Of a DNA stretch of 64,000 bases, positions 1-10,904 are shown piece by piece. A model generated the notes under the pieces. That model was not told the origin of the DNA. It did not search any database and was given only the letters and a program-made list of their open reading frames with translations. How positions within the stretch are numbered: the stretch's first letter is position 1; each line of letters starts with the position of its first letter. Location: assembly GCA_029706075.1 (NCBI GenBank), contig JAINUG010000054.1, forward strand, positions 4,997,074 through 5,061,073, given 5' to 3'. Source of the DNA: Aldrovandia affinis (taxonomy: Eukaryota > Chordata > Actinopteri > Notacanthiformes > Halosauridae). Position numbers and translations under genes: made by a program.

Positions 1-2394
1 AGCTTTATAAATCAGCGAATTATAGCATGCGTTCGGACTCGCCAACCATTTTGCAGCTATACGGTGCCACCCGCTGGTCAGTTGTGCCGTTTTATAGAAA
101 GCTGAAATTGAATAAATTGATATTGGCTACTTCTTTCCACTTACCGTTGTTCTGCCGTTTGTTGTGGTTGGTGTCCGTGGAACACGTGCTCTTTCACCAG
201 ATCGTAATAAGTTTGTCATCCGTACATTCTGTCAAGCTTCAGTCGGTTTGTTGTTGTGCCATTGTGTCTTTCTTATTCCACAGCTGTCATCGCTGTAGCT
301 CTATAAGACACGGCTTCCATAAAACAGCCACTTATTTTTGGCGAACTGCAATGCCCAATGGTTATTTGTCGTTGACTGTTGACTGTTGGCTGACACATGG
401 GAATTGACTCAAAGCTTGTAGACCCAACATAGTCAAGTCTCAGTCCTATGGGCTGAATTGGCTGCAGGTTTTTGCTCTAACCAATCAACTGAAACACCTG
501 ATGTCAATTAATTCACCTCTTAAACCAAGGGAGTATACTAATCAGTGACATCAGTTGTAATCAGTGCTTGGGTGGAACAAATACCTGAGGCTACTCTGGC
601 CCTCAGGATATAGATTTGAGTACCTATGTTGTAGACATTCATAAGAGATGTGCATGTCCCTAAAATTGTGCATGTTTGACCACAGTACCTGGCCCTGCAG
701 GGCATGGATACATGCACCATCCTTCTGGGGCAGGAATCCAAAATGTTACTACTTACCAAAGGCGTGCGTGACTGAAGGAACTTTCATCTGGTTGATTTTA
801 AGTTGGAATTTGCAATTGTGCAATCCATGCAAATGAAAGTAGGGTTTCCAAACCTTTTTAAGGTTTTTAATTTTTACAAGTTGTAATACCCAATGTTAAT
901 TCTTTTCAGACTTTTCAGTGTCACTTTCTGGCTGAATCCCAAAAAGAGTTATTTTTAAAACAATAATAAATTATTACTCTTTGAACAGTGTATAAATGCT
1001 TGTAACACATCAATGAAGTGCTGAGTAACAACAAAAACCAGCAGATCCTGCGGCTCCCCAGGACCAGGGTCGCCTACCCCTGGGTTAGACCATAACGGCA
1101 TAATGTGCGTTAATATATTGTGACCACAAGAGGGCACCCCAGGATATGGCCCCTGAGAAGAATTTGCTTTATTGTGGAAAATAAATCTTGAAAGTCTTTG
1201 ACACAAATAAAAGCATAAAGATTTTGGGCGTTTAAGGAAAGTTTACTTTGTTGCATTATTTTCTCACTTAAAATTCACTGATTTGCTGTTTAGTTAACCC
1301 TTAAAAATGGTTCCCCCACTTTACCTGACAAGCCATTTTTTACCTTGAACATGAAAAAAAAAAGAGTAGTGTTTCTTTGTGTAACATGAGGGATCTCATG
1401 CTAAGTGATATTACTCCAAACTCCAACAGACCTCAGGAAAGCAATTTTAATCAAAGTGTCCCACCTTTGCCTGAACTGATCAGTACTTTTCCTTTTAAAG
1501 TGATGCATTATGAGAATAGAAGTTCTGTAACTCTTGCTAGCTTTAGCATGTTGTCTTGTTTGAAAATGAAATGTAAAAGTAATAAATAAAATGAAGGTGG
1601 TCACAATTCAGCTTAAGTGCATTGACATCAAACAAATACTAAATAAAATGCATATCAACTTCAGAAATATCAATACAAGAATGACAAAGGTTGATATCCA
1701 TTTTTGAAATCCATTGAAATCCAAGACAATAATGTATTTCAGCGATCAGATCAAACTGAAATTTTAATTTATGAATTTAGATACATGCAACCTTGATGCC
1801 AAAAAGGAAAAATGAAGTATTGAAACAGCATTCCATATTATGCTAAACTGGATGCATTGTCTTGCCAATAAAGCACCTTGAATCAAATTGAATACAGGGG
1901 GAGAAAGGGAGTGCGAGGGAAAGAACGAGTGTGAGCGGCGTCTGTAAAGATGACAGCATGTAGCCCAGGGGAACAATGTGATGTTGTCAGAGAGGGCTTG
2001 CAATGATGGAGGGACAAGATGTTTTCAAGGACACCTTTTCTGCTTTCTCCTTTGTTTTATTGTCTTGCAAATTCCCTCTGAAAACCTTTGACAACGTTGC
2101 CTCACGCGCTTTGCAACGTGCAATCCAGAGGCCAGACCAGCAAGGTAAATGTGATAGATAAGTACCTCACTACCTCCATTACAACTTATGAGATTAAATG
2201 GAAGAACAAACAGACATAGGGCATATAATTATCCAAAGGACAACACTTGTAATTATAAGAGACTGGGCTTTATGAATAAGACAGCCAGCCGTCAGTAAGT
2301 GCAGTATGTAGCAGGTGTTCTTGTCCTTGTCCGCGCTGCGGATCAGTCTGCGGAGAATTGCCCGTGCTTTCATTCACAGCCGCTGATTCTGGTG
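1..2394. other. gene-poor flank, no gene recognised
   Basis: No reading frame here resembles a known protein and none shows convincing exon boundaries. Around 426-630 the two ends look like imperfect inverted copies of each other (CATAGTCAAG... against ...GTACCTATG), as in the palindromic hAT-type MITEs found elsewhere in the window. At 1018-1085 the text CAGGACCAGGGTCGCC followed by TACCCCTG looks like the end of another dispersed element. Neither could be bounded. Confidence 0.5.
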
Positions 2395-2545
2395 GTTCGT
2401 GGTTCTGTGTGGCTCAGTTGGTAGAGCACGGCGTTGGCAACGCTTAGGTTGTGGGTTCAATCCCCACTGGGACCACATGTATGTACGCATTCACTACTGT
2501 AAATTGCTTTGGATAAAAGCATCTGCTAAATGGCATATATTATTA
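2395..2545 (+). repeat. tRNA-derived SINE (type a)
   Basis: The head reads like a tRNA promoter: GGCTCAGTTGGTAGAGCA is box A and GGTTGTGGGTTCAATCCC is box B. The body continues through CACTACTGTAA to the tail GGATAAAAGCATCTGCTAAA, common to many fish SINEs. It ends in a TA-rich 3' end. There is no anticodon arm, so this is not a tRNA gene. Confidence 0.8.
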
Positions 2546-3609
2546 TATTGTTATGATTGCACCCAGACAGACCTGGCGAAAAGCAGCTTGTTACAATCCG
2601 CAGGGTCTCGCTGCCCCTGGAAGCCTACAACAGCAGTGCCCCACCTGGGTATTGAACCTGCAACCTCTGAGTTACAAGCCCAGCTCCCCAACCATTACAC
2701 TACACTGCCAGACGTGGTTGATTGGTTGAATCAACTGGTTTTCTGTCAGGGATCAGTGCAGCAGAACCCTGCAACTAACACTGCAGGCTCTTTAGGACCA
2801 GGGCGGGGCGGAGTGAACAAACTCTGGTGTTAAAACTGATGAGCGTCGAGGATGATAAACATCCAATTTTTTGGTTGTCTGCAGCATAGCTGTCATTAAT
2901 ATTCAGCAGTCTTACACTGGAGCTAATCAGCAAGACTTCTTCTGTATATCTCACAGACGGGGCAAGTTTTTCCACTCTCCACCTCCATGCACAGACGGCA
3001 GCCACCGGGCCGCTCTGAAAAGCACTGATCTCAAGTCTGCATCTAATAGTTTCCCCACAGTTGCTGCCACATCAGCCGCACCACGTGCCGCCTCGCTTGG
3101 GCAGGGCGTGCGGAAATAAAGGCATCAATAAATAAGATGGTGTTCCCAGCAGGAAGGAGCTTGAGTGCCCGTCTTTTCACGTCACTAATCGGCCATCACC
3201 AGCTCTGGAAAGGTGGCTATTTTTGGATCCTGGTGAGGGTTTGCTGCTTGTGTGTATGTGTGTGTGTGTGTGTGTGTGTGTTTGTTTGTCCCATTATTTT
3301 ACCTGGTTGAGAACACATTTTCTTTTACAACAATGACCAGGCCAAGTGGTTAACTGGGTACAAAGGCGTACAAAGTCGTAAGGGAACAAAAATGGAACTT
3401 CCAAACATGTAGACATTCAGCAGACACTCTTGTCCATAGTAACTTACACAGGTTACCTTTTCTTTCGTTTTTTGAATCCTCTGCTTTTATACAGCTGGAT
3501 ATTTACTGAACACACATTTATACAGCTGGATATTTACAAGAACATACATTTATACATTTAATATTGACTAAACACCCCTTATTTTTGAACAGTGTGCCAC
3601 TAGGGGGCA
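2546..3609. other. intergenic, (TG)n tract and repeat debris
   Basis: No gene recognised. A (TG)n microsatellite lies at 3249-3281. The stretch at about 3290-3420 (TTTTACCTGGTTGAGAACAC, then GACCAGGCCAAG) looks like a dispersed fish repeat; a similar motif order is seen near 57.2 kb inside the topoisomerase gene. Confidence 0.5.
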
Positions 3610-3860
3610 GAAATTGACTGTCTGAGTGGAGGGAAGCTGATGTAATCTCGCTGCGAGAGTGGTTCTACATGCACCGGAGTCTAAGTGTATCTGGCGAGTG
3701 CCGGATCGGAGGAGGCAGTGCATCGCCTTTGTCACCACCGATTTTAGGACTACGGCAGCAAGTTCACCTCGGGGGGGGTAGTTGACATGAAAAAAGGGTG
3801 ACTGGTCACTAAATTGGGAGAAAATGGGGCAAAATTAGAAACAAATCTTTAAAAAAAAAC
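3610..3860 (+). repeat. diverged SINE remnant (type c)
   Basis: It carries the right-hand part of the type c SINE seen more intact at 41.4, 50.2 and 53.9 kb. There is a GGCGAGTGCCGGATCGGAGG-like block, then GGACTACGGCAGCAAGTTCA, a G-run, and the typical end AAATTGGGAGAAAATGGGGC with an A-rich tail. The tRNA-like head is missing or eroded. Confidence 0.55.
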
Positions 3861-4093
3861 GAATGAACCGCTTGGCTGAGCGACTTGGCTTGAGGTTACT
3901 GGAAGTAAGTCACTTATTATTTGCTAACGATGCTAGCCCTTGGTGGATTCAGCGTTCACGTGGACAGTAAATTTGCTAAACAACTCTTCTTTGGATACGT
4001 AGTACATACAAAAAGATACTTGCGTTGATTTTGTGTGAATTATCACTTTAGGTTTACATTCAACTGAAAAACAGGTGGATGGTCTTTCTATCC

Positions 4094-4305
4094 TTAGTCA
4101 CAGGTTAGATATATATTTTCTTCTTGTGGGTTTTCATCTTCTATGAGCTGGCTGCAATTCTCATAGTCGTCTTCACTTACGTCCTCATCCTCCTCCACCT
4201 CTTCAAACGCATTGGCACAGAACGATTCCACATTCACGTAGTCTTGCTCCTCCTCTTCCTCCTCCTCATTGGTCTCTCCTCGAGTAGAGTAAGCCTTGGT
4301 GGCAT
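4094..4305 (-). CDS. receptor exon: acidic cytoplasmic tail and stop
   Basis: After a TTGCTTCAG acceptor the tail reads A-T-K-A-Y-S-T-R-G, then a run of glutamates, and ends I-Y-L-T-C-D and TAA (4094-4096). Tyrosine motifs are DYVNV and DYENC, both Y-x-N and so matching the known Grb2 SH2 preference, plus IYLTC. DYVNV also approximates an ITIM, but its -2 residue is Gln. The tail therefore suggests direct adaptor recruitment. That is inference from motif rules. Confidence 0.7.
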
Positions 4306-7300
4306 CTGAAGCAAACGCGCACGTCAGAATTGATATAATTGAGAGCAATTGATCACCCATAATCAATATGTGAAACCAATGAGATCACTGTAAGAGATGG
4401 GTTTTGAGATAACTTGACAAGACATTCATTAACAATGAATGTATGAACAAAACGTTATAAATGAAGGGAAATGTTATTGATTGGTCCGAGATAATAGTTT
4501 ATAACCACAAATCCATAAATCCAACAAAGGATTTATAACAAGCTATTTCATATCTTCATACGTATATCAGGGGTGCCTGATGTATGTTTGTTTCTGTTCC
4601 AACCACTAACCTTCGATGAATTTGTTGTATATATTTTTACGTTTTAGGCTGAGGGTATTCAAAACCAACCAACCACGCACTACACCACCTGATTTCGAAT
4701 AATTTGTTTACCTCCTTGGTCCAGGAAGTGAGCTAATTAGTGAAATCAGGTGGTGTGATTTGGACAAATGCGTGGTTGGAGCAAATACCTGCAGACACTG
4801 CAGACCCCGAGGCCTGGATTTGAATACCCCTGTTTTAGGCTAATACATTTCCAAAACAAATACTGTGAAAAAGAAAGTATACTGTACTCAAATATGTCAC
4901 AACAGGGTGCATTTAATCTTTTATTTTAACATGAAATGCCAAATTGAGTAAATTATTGGGGGGGCTCGGAAATTAGCAGAGTTTGGAGGGTAGGCCCAAA
5001 CCCTGCAGGAATTTGACACCCCCATATAAACAAACAGGAATTGCCCTATTAATGTGTGTGTATACATTTTTAGACAATATAAATTGCATTCTTAAAATAC
5101 AATGCTAGTGAGAACCGGTGTTTGTTCTAATGAGTTTGTTCCTCTGTAAGGAAATGCGTACTGACATGCATTGCTGACTTTCTTCTGAGCTCGTCCCTGG
5201 TTGCGTCTTCTATGCCGGAACACCAGGAAGATGATAAGTGCCAACAGCACAGAGAGCAGCAGTCCTGCAGACACTGCTATGATGACTGGAAGGACCAGTG
5301 ATGCTGAGGATGACAACATTTCACAGCTCTATTACTGTATCTCACAGAAATGGCTCACTCCGATACAGCAGTGAACCAGCATTGGTGTATATAGCCGTTT
5401 AGAAAATAAAGCCAGAGTAATTGGTTGCAATGAAAACCAGCATACACACTGGCTCTGGAGTTGGAGCAATGGAATTGTGCACCCCTGGTCTATTGTATAG
5501 GAAAAAAGACACAACAAATTACATCCTCGTGTTAGTGACTAACTTTTGGCAAAAACGTCAGATAGCAGATGACAGATAGTATCCTATAATTCTAAACTAT
5601 CAAAATGCCCTGCTCAAGCTGGAAAGCTAACCCATCCGTAGTAGCTAAATCACCGCCAGCTTGACACAGCTAGTGGTATTGAACATGCCTCACTTTAAAA
5701 TCACATACTTTCTACTTTAAGACCCAGTTGCAGATTTGTGATAGAAAGCATCAACCCTCACCATTCATTTTTAATTAAATCTGGTGAAAATTGTATTTTG
5801 AGTAAAAACACTAATTGATGCAAAAGTTATTAGAAAAGTCTTAAGTTACAAAATAGACATTTTTAACTGCTTTTTAATCCCCATTTTGGAATGGCCAATC
5901 ATAGATGTAGGCTCGTCCCATTGCTGAAACGTCCTCCATCAATTTGGAAGGGTGCGAAGTGAACTAACATCCTCCAAAACATGCGCAATCAGGCAAGAGT
6001 TTGATCGTCCGGAGGAGTCACTATTGGCTGATGAGGCGGAGAACATGACTGAAACCTTCCCTCCCTGGGTGTCGCATCGTGGGACTCAAGGCCACAGTCA
6101 GCACTGGCCATGTCCGTATTTGATTCCGGACTGGATTCGCAGGTCGGGTCACGTCACTGCACTGACAGCCAGTGCTTTAGCTGATCGTGACCACTCAGAG
6201 TCCGTATCCAGTGTGGATTGATTACTTTTGAACAATTATATTAATTGATTTACCCTCTACTACTATGTAGATCAAATCATGTCTAATAAAATCAAGGCTG
6301 AAATTACCATATATATTGGGGGGGACACATCCCCCCCAATATTCAGATATGCTCAAAATGTACCCCCAATATATAGCCTAGCTGATATAAAAAATATAAA
6401 TAAATTGATTTGGTCCCCCCCAATGTTGACTCCATGGTTACGGCCTTGAATAAAATACACGAGTGATAAGCTGTGCCTACAAGCTTTCTCTCTCAACCGG
6501 GTTCAGATAAATGTATAGTGCCGAGGACTTATGGCGTCCATTTTCCCTCCTTACCTCTGACAATGAGGGGCAGCGACTCACTCCCCGGAGAGCTGAAGTT
6601 GCGGGTGGACACTGTTGTGCTGTAAACGCAGCTGTAGTTCCCCTGGTGGGAAAACTCTGCAGCAGGAAATATGAAGGAGGCATAATGATTGACAGCAGTC
6701 TCAGTCATGTTGGACCCTGGGATGGTGAGGTGGAAGAAGCCTCCTGGGTACTGTGGTGCAGTGGAGCAAGTGATTGTGAAGCTGTGGCCCCTGATCACCT
6801 CTGGCCCCTGGGGGCCCCAGGTCACTGCTTCTGCAGGATCACTGAGGGAAATGTTGGGCTGCAGTAGGACCACTGAAACAGAATTGGAATAAATATTGTA
6901 AGGATTGCTTCAACAACACCCACACACACACACACACGCACACACACACAAACATGGGGGTTCCCTACCTATCACATAAAAACTGACAGAGTAACTGTAT
7001 GGAGAAGTGAAGGGGCGATTAGATACCCTGGCATTATACTGACAGTGGTAAGCCCCATGGTGAACAAAGCCCACTGCAGTGATGGTGAAGGTAGCAGAGA
7101 TGGAGCTGCTGCTCCTTGTTTCTCTGTACGATCCTGAAAGCTTCTGCAGGGTAAACGTGCCACCTGAGTGCTCTGTTGTGATCGAGCAGGTGATGTCAAC
7201 ACTGTGACGCCAGGTAATCTCTCTCGCACTGAGAGAGATATGTGGCTTCGGAAGGCTCAATCGAAAAGTAGAACTGGGAACTTAGTCATGTTAAACATAT

Positions 7301-10300
7301 TTGGTCTTTATTGCATAATACTGTATAAAATTACATATTTTAGGTTTTGTACAAAACAAAACAGGCTTCGCAACACATTCAATGTTTTCATCTGAGGCAG
7401 CCCTTCCTAGCCATTGCATCATTCATTAACGGTGCGATAAGCAGTTAAAGTTGAGCTGGATAGCCACCTCTCAACAGTCGACCGCTGGTCCATTTGCAAT
7501 GTTCCCTCGCTGATGCTGTGTCTTATATGACATAGAGAGAACCGTCCCTCGTTAGCTATAAACTCACGGACTGGACCGTGCCCCCTTCTAGCTATCGCAT
7601 TTGTTGGATATTCAATATGTATCTGAAATAGACACACATGCATTTTTAGTTTTTGCCATTTCAACTAACAGTTTGGGATGTTTGCGTTTTTGAGGACACA
7701 AGGTGGATAGTATCTTTTTGCTAACCGTTGTCAACTAGTGCGAGTTTCACTATGAGTTATGTGACTCTGTGAGCTATTAGGGGCGAATTATAGAGGAAGA
7801 GGCGTATTACAGGAGAAGGGGAAGCTATCATGCAACTGAAAATTTACATTTTATAGTTACATACAATCTATGCAAAAATCATAAGAAGATGTTTTTCAGG
7901 AGTGTATATTCTAAAAACATTCCTGGACCCGAAGACAAAATGTCTTATTCGGACACCCAACATTAAGTTAAAACAAATACTTGTCAAATCAGATGATGCT
8001 GTTTTAGCCAGGCAAGTTTTGTGACATATATGCCATTTAGCAGATGCTTTTATCCAAAGCGACTTACAGTAGTGGATGCATACATTTTTCATTATATGTG
8101 GTCCCGATGGCAATCGAACCCACAAATTAAGCATTGTCAACGCCATGCTCTACCTACTGAGCCACACAGAACCACAATGCACAAATGATTTCATGTCTCC
8201 GGTATTGTATTTGACATTCATATATACATATGACAATACACATAATAAAATGCCACTCACCAACAGTGATATCGAGCGAGTTGCTGTGAGGAGAGCTGAT
8301 GGCTGATCGGCTCCCCTGGATTCTGTACGTGCAGCTGTAGCTGCCCTGATGTGACGCGTCCATGTTAGACACGGTCATCACCGCACTGGTCCCACTGGAC
8401 TGATATACCTGGGCCAGTGGAGTTCCAACACCGCTCTTGTGCAAGTGGAACTCAATGGGGGAGCAGACACCAGCGCAGCGGAATTGAACCTCCTCTCCAG
8501 GAGAGAACAAGGAATAGGAAGATTTTTGGGAGAGGGTGGGCTGCTCTACATTACCTACAAAAACCCATAAAAACCCTAGTCACTTCACAGACATGAGCAG
8601 CTATGTAAAGAATGTCTGCAAAGCAAATATATCGTATTATTTCTAACGATACCCTTGCGGAATCTATTTAGTGATTAAGGGCAAATATATTTGGTATTGT
8701 CTTGTAAACACTTACTCAAAAACCTTTTGTATATAGTGCACAATGCCTGGTTTATAATACATTTGGTTTATCGTCAGTGAACCCCTGGAAAGTGCAGGTG
8801 TCAGGCAAATCCACTTACATTTCAGGCCTCATGTCAACCACATTAATCAATCCACCTTAATCAACCTCAGTATTGGTATAAAAATGAATAAATAGAAATG
8901 AAATAACAATAAAGTTTTTTGCAGCTAAGATAAAACAGCTGTTTCACTGCATTATATTACTCTTTTGTTCAAATTTAAGTTGTCCATGCACAAAACAAAA
9001 CATGTATTCCCCGACTCAATGTGACGTTTACCGTAACCACTATAAGGGTTTGTTATGTCACCCGCTAGAGTAAGAGTGAAGCAAGTCACCCAGACAAAGA
9101 ACAAGTGACTTCCTTACCTGAGCAGGTAACACCAGCATCTTCCGCATGGGTACAGTCTTCATTTCCAAACCCAGGGTGTTTACACTGTGCGAGGGAGCAC
9201 TCACTGCCTCTACAAGCGACATCATCCAACCAGGTGGGCTCACTCCCCTGGCCAAAGTGAGCTTTAACATGAGCGTACAAAGCACTACCACAGCCCAGCT
9301 CTCTACAAACCACTGCGGCATCCTTCATATCCCAGAAGTCATCACACACGGTTCCCCACTTGCCACTGTGATAGACCTCCACTCTCCCAGAGCAGCGACC
9401 GGTCCCATTGACCAGTCTGATCTGGTCTAACGTTACAAAAGAAAATACTGATCAGGATTCAGTTCATCTCCTCAGTTATAATGATGACATCAAAACCTTA
9501 AACAGTAAACAATTCAATTGACATCAATATGCAATGTGATAAATATTTCTTCTCTTTTAATTCATTCAAGAAGCAGACCTCTGCTATGCGATGACTCTTA
9601 CTACAGACTGCATTGTACTGTAGGCTAGTATAGACTGTAATGTCTTACTGACTAAAATTGTATTATTTTTCCAAAACATGCATTTCCATTTATATATCAG
9701 CTCTATTGTTTGGCTAAGAAAATAACATGTTATTTCGATTTTCTTTTTTTTTCTTTTTTTTGTGGCAAAGGAAGCTGATTGATATCCTGAGCAAAGCATT
9801 TATAGTTCATATAACTTTTTTGAGAGCCATACAATCAATATCATCACAGATTTGACTAAAGTTAATTCATTGACAAACCTGGCAACTACAAAGTAAACAC
9901 ATTGTCCTGGATTCAATCAACATTTGTCTTTAACATTTACTCTCAATTAAATGCTTAATTAAAGTTTTTTTCACAAAAGCAATTTGGCGAGTTCAGGAAA
10001 TCGCCAAAATTAACTTGCCAATCTGTATTTCTGAAGAAATAAACTGATACTTGAATTTGCTTGCAAGTGAAAGTTAAGGATTAAGTGCTATTTTAATCCA
10101 GGCCACTGTCAAGTAGTAAACCAACAATATGTTCAAATGTCAATGGAAGGCACCGAGAAATGTATCACCTTCTACAATGACAATGTATGGATTTTATTGT
10201 AAAATGTTATTATTGCTGAGGGTGTATAAAGAGAAAGTAACATCCTTACATGAGCAGGTAACACCAGCATCTTCCGCATGGGTACAGTCTTCAGTTCCAA

Positions 10301-10716
10301 ACCCACGGTGTTTACACTGTATGAGGGAGGTCTCATTGCCTGTACAAACGACATCATCCATCCAGGTGGGCTCACTCCCCTGGCCAAAGTGAGCATCACG
10401 ATGAACGGACACAGCACTACCACAGCCCAGCTCTCTACACACCACTGTGGCATCCTTCATATCCCAGGAGTTATCACACACGGTTCCCCACTCGCCACTG
10501 TGATAGACCTCCACTCTCCCAGAGCAGCGACCACTCCCATTGGCCAGTCTGATCCGAGCACCATCTGAATGTCAGAGGTAAAGAGACTGGTAAGGATCAA
10601 GAACACCCATCCGAGTTCAGATGGCATCTAATTATACAATAACAAATCAGTTATTATCTCTTTATCAGTAAAGAGAATCCACTTACCTGCTTGTGAACCC
10701 ATACCAAGAATGTGAA
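4094..10716 (-). CDS. SRCR-SRCR-Ig-Ig-Ig transmembrane leukocyte-type receptor (5' start exon not found)
   Basis: Eight exons on the minus strand encode, in order, a leader fragment, two SRCR domains, three Ig-like domains, a transmembrane helix and an acidic tyrosine-bearing tail. Coordinates are 10687-10716, 10250-10564, 9118-9426, 8261-8554, 6969-7280 (5' edge uncertain), 6555-6872, 5166-5303 (3' edge uncertain) and 4094-4305. The well-supported boundaries are all phase 1, as is normal for shuffled extracellular modules. The product should be a type I surface protein of immune cells. The domain mix recalls Fc-receptor-like proteins with an SRCR module (mouse Fcrls is the known mammalian case) and fish CD5/CD6/CD163-like receptors. 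The ligand is unknown. No ATG-bearing signal exon was found upstream. Exon assignments are my splice readings, not transcript evidence. Confidence 0.75.
4650..4832. mobile_element. hAT-type palindromic MITE with 8-bp target duplication
   Basis: The element is flanked by the perfect 8-bp repeat TTTTAGGC (4642-4649 and 4833-4840). Its ends are TGAGGGTATTC and, inverted, CAGGGGTATTC. The interior is an imperfect palindrome (CACCACCTGATTTC against GAAATCAGGTGGTG). It sits in the receptor's last intron, within or beside an older piece that begins CAGGGGTGCC at 4568. An 8-bp duplication is the hAT hallmark. Confidence 0.75.
5166..5303 (-). CDS. receptor exon: transmembrane segment
   Basis: After a GTCATCCTCAG acceptor the reading is [17 protein letters not shown], continuing hydrophobic for about 25 residues, then F-R-H-R-R-R-N-Q. 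This is a single-pass helix with a basic stop-transfer cluster, so the tail is cytoplasmic. The helix has no charged residue, which argues against pairing with an ITAM adaptor. The 3' edge is a guess: the T/gtcagt donor gives the phase-1 frame needed by the last exon, but a further small tail exon may lie in the following intron. Confidence 0.7.
6555..6872 (-). CDS. receptor exon: Ig-like domain 3
   Basis: This 318-nt phase-1 exon has a CTGTTTCAG acceptor and a gtaagg donor. The Ig pair is in SFTITC and GNYSCVY. Possible N-glycosylation sites are N-I-S, N-M-T, N-Y-S and N-F-S. The exon opens [18 protein letters not shown], close in style to Ig domain 2 ([13 protein letters not shown]), so the two are likely duplicates. 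It is the membrane-proximal domain. Confidence 0.8.
6969..7280 (-). CDS. receptor exon: Ig-like domain 2 (5' edge uncertain)
   Basis: The Ig pair is in SVDITC and GAYHCQY, and the domain ends SVSFYVIG before a gtaggg donor. The upstream edge is not clear. A phase-1 acceptor that keeps the frame is ACTAAG at 7281-7282, but its pyrimidine tract is poor. The alternatives CCCAG and GATTGAG, closer to the domain, give the wrong phase. It is followed by a (CA)n tract in the intron. Confidence 0.7.
8021..8172 (-). repeat. tRNA-derived SINE (type a), inverted
   Basis: Read on the minus strand it has the box A region GGCTCAGTAGGTAGAGCA, the box B region GGGTTCGATTGCC and the tail GGATAAAAGCATCTGCTAAA. 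It lies in the intron between Ig domains 1 and 2 of the receptor and just touches the region downstream of the Ig 1 donor. Confidence 0.8.
8261..8554 (-). CDS. receptor exon: Ig-like domain 1
   Basis: This 294-nt phase-1 exon has a TTTTTGTAG acceptor, and the preceding SRCR exon supplies the G of its first Gly codon. The domain holds the Ig cysteine pair in EEVQFRC and GSYSCTY, with an [13 protein letters not shown] block that matches the D-x-G-x-Y-x-C signature of strand F. An extra cysteine sits shortly after the first (RCAGVC). The donor is gtgagt. Style and length fit the C2-set domains of fish Fc-receptor-like proteins. Confidence 0.8.
9118..9426 (-). CDS. receptor exon: SRCR domain 2 (nine cysteines)
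   Basis: This 309-nt symmetric phase-1 exon opens [11 protein letters not shown] and ends [15 protein letters not shown] with a gtaagg donor. It aligns along its whole length with SRCR 1. Between the fifth and seventh cysteines it reads [11 protein letters not shown], where the family and SRCR 1 (GNETSLIQC) have no cysteine after Glu. That gives nine cysteines, an odd number, so one may be free or pair between chains. Confidence 0.85.
10250..10564 (-). CDS. receptor exon: SRCR domain 1
   Basis: This 315-nt symmetric phase-1 exon encodes a complete group B SRCR domain. It opens [19 protein letters not shown], continues through [17 protein letters not shown] and the DDVVC block, and closes with [14 protein letters not shown] count eight cysteines, the full group B set, which would form four disulphides. 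The donor is gtaagg. The neighbouring SRCR exon at 9.1-9.4 kb is a close paralogue, so the pair arose by exon duplication. Confidence 0.85.
10687..10716 (-). CDS. receptor exon: 30-nt second leader exon
   Basis: A TTTCACAG acceptor and a GCAG/gtaag donor bracket exactly 30 nt. In phase 1 they read H-I-L-G-M-G-S-Q-A and then a split codon that becomes Asp when joined to the first SRCR exon. A tiny phase-1 exon carrying the end of the signal peptide is typical of SRCR and FcR-like genes. The exon with the initiator Met must lie further upstream, beyond or within the transposon-filled stretch after 10.72 kb. Confidence 0.6.
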
Positions 10717-10904
10717 CTGTGAAACAAGGAGAAATGTAACAACTTTAAAATGTGCAAATAGTCTGATCCCCCTCATTTGGGAAATTTTACAATGCCGAAA
10801 GCAATTTTCTTATAAGCATTTTATTTCAGTAAAACAATACATCCTTCACTAGAATGAGGTATGTACTGTGTCGCTGTCTTCTTTTGAAAATGTGTTTGGA
10901 TCTC

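Noticed and set aside
2399..2833. 144-codon frame at the left edge
   Set aside because: It is a translation of a tRNA-derived SINE and its flank.
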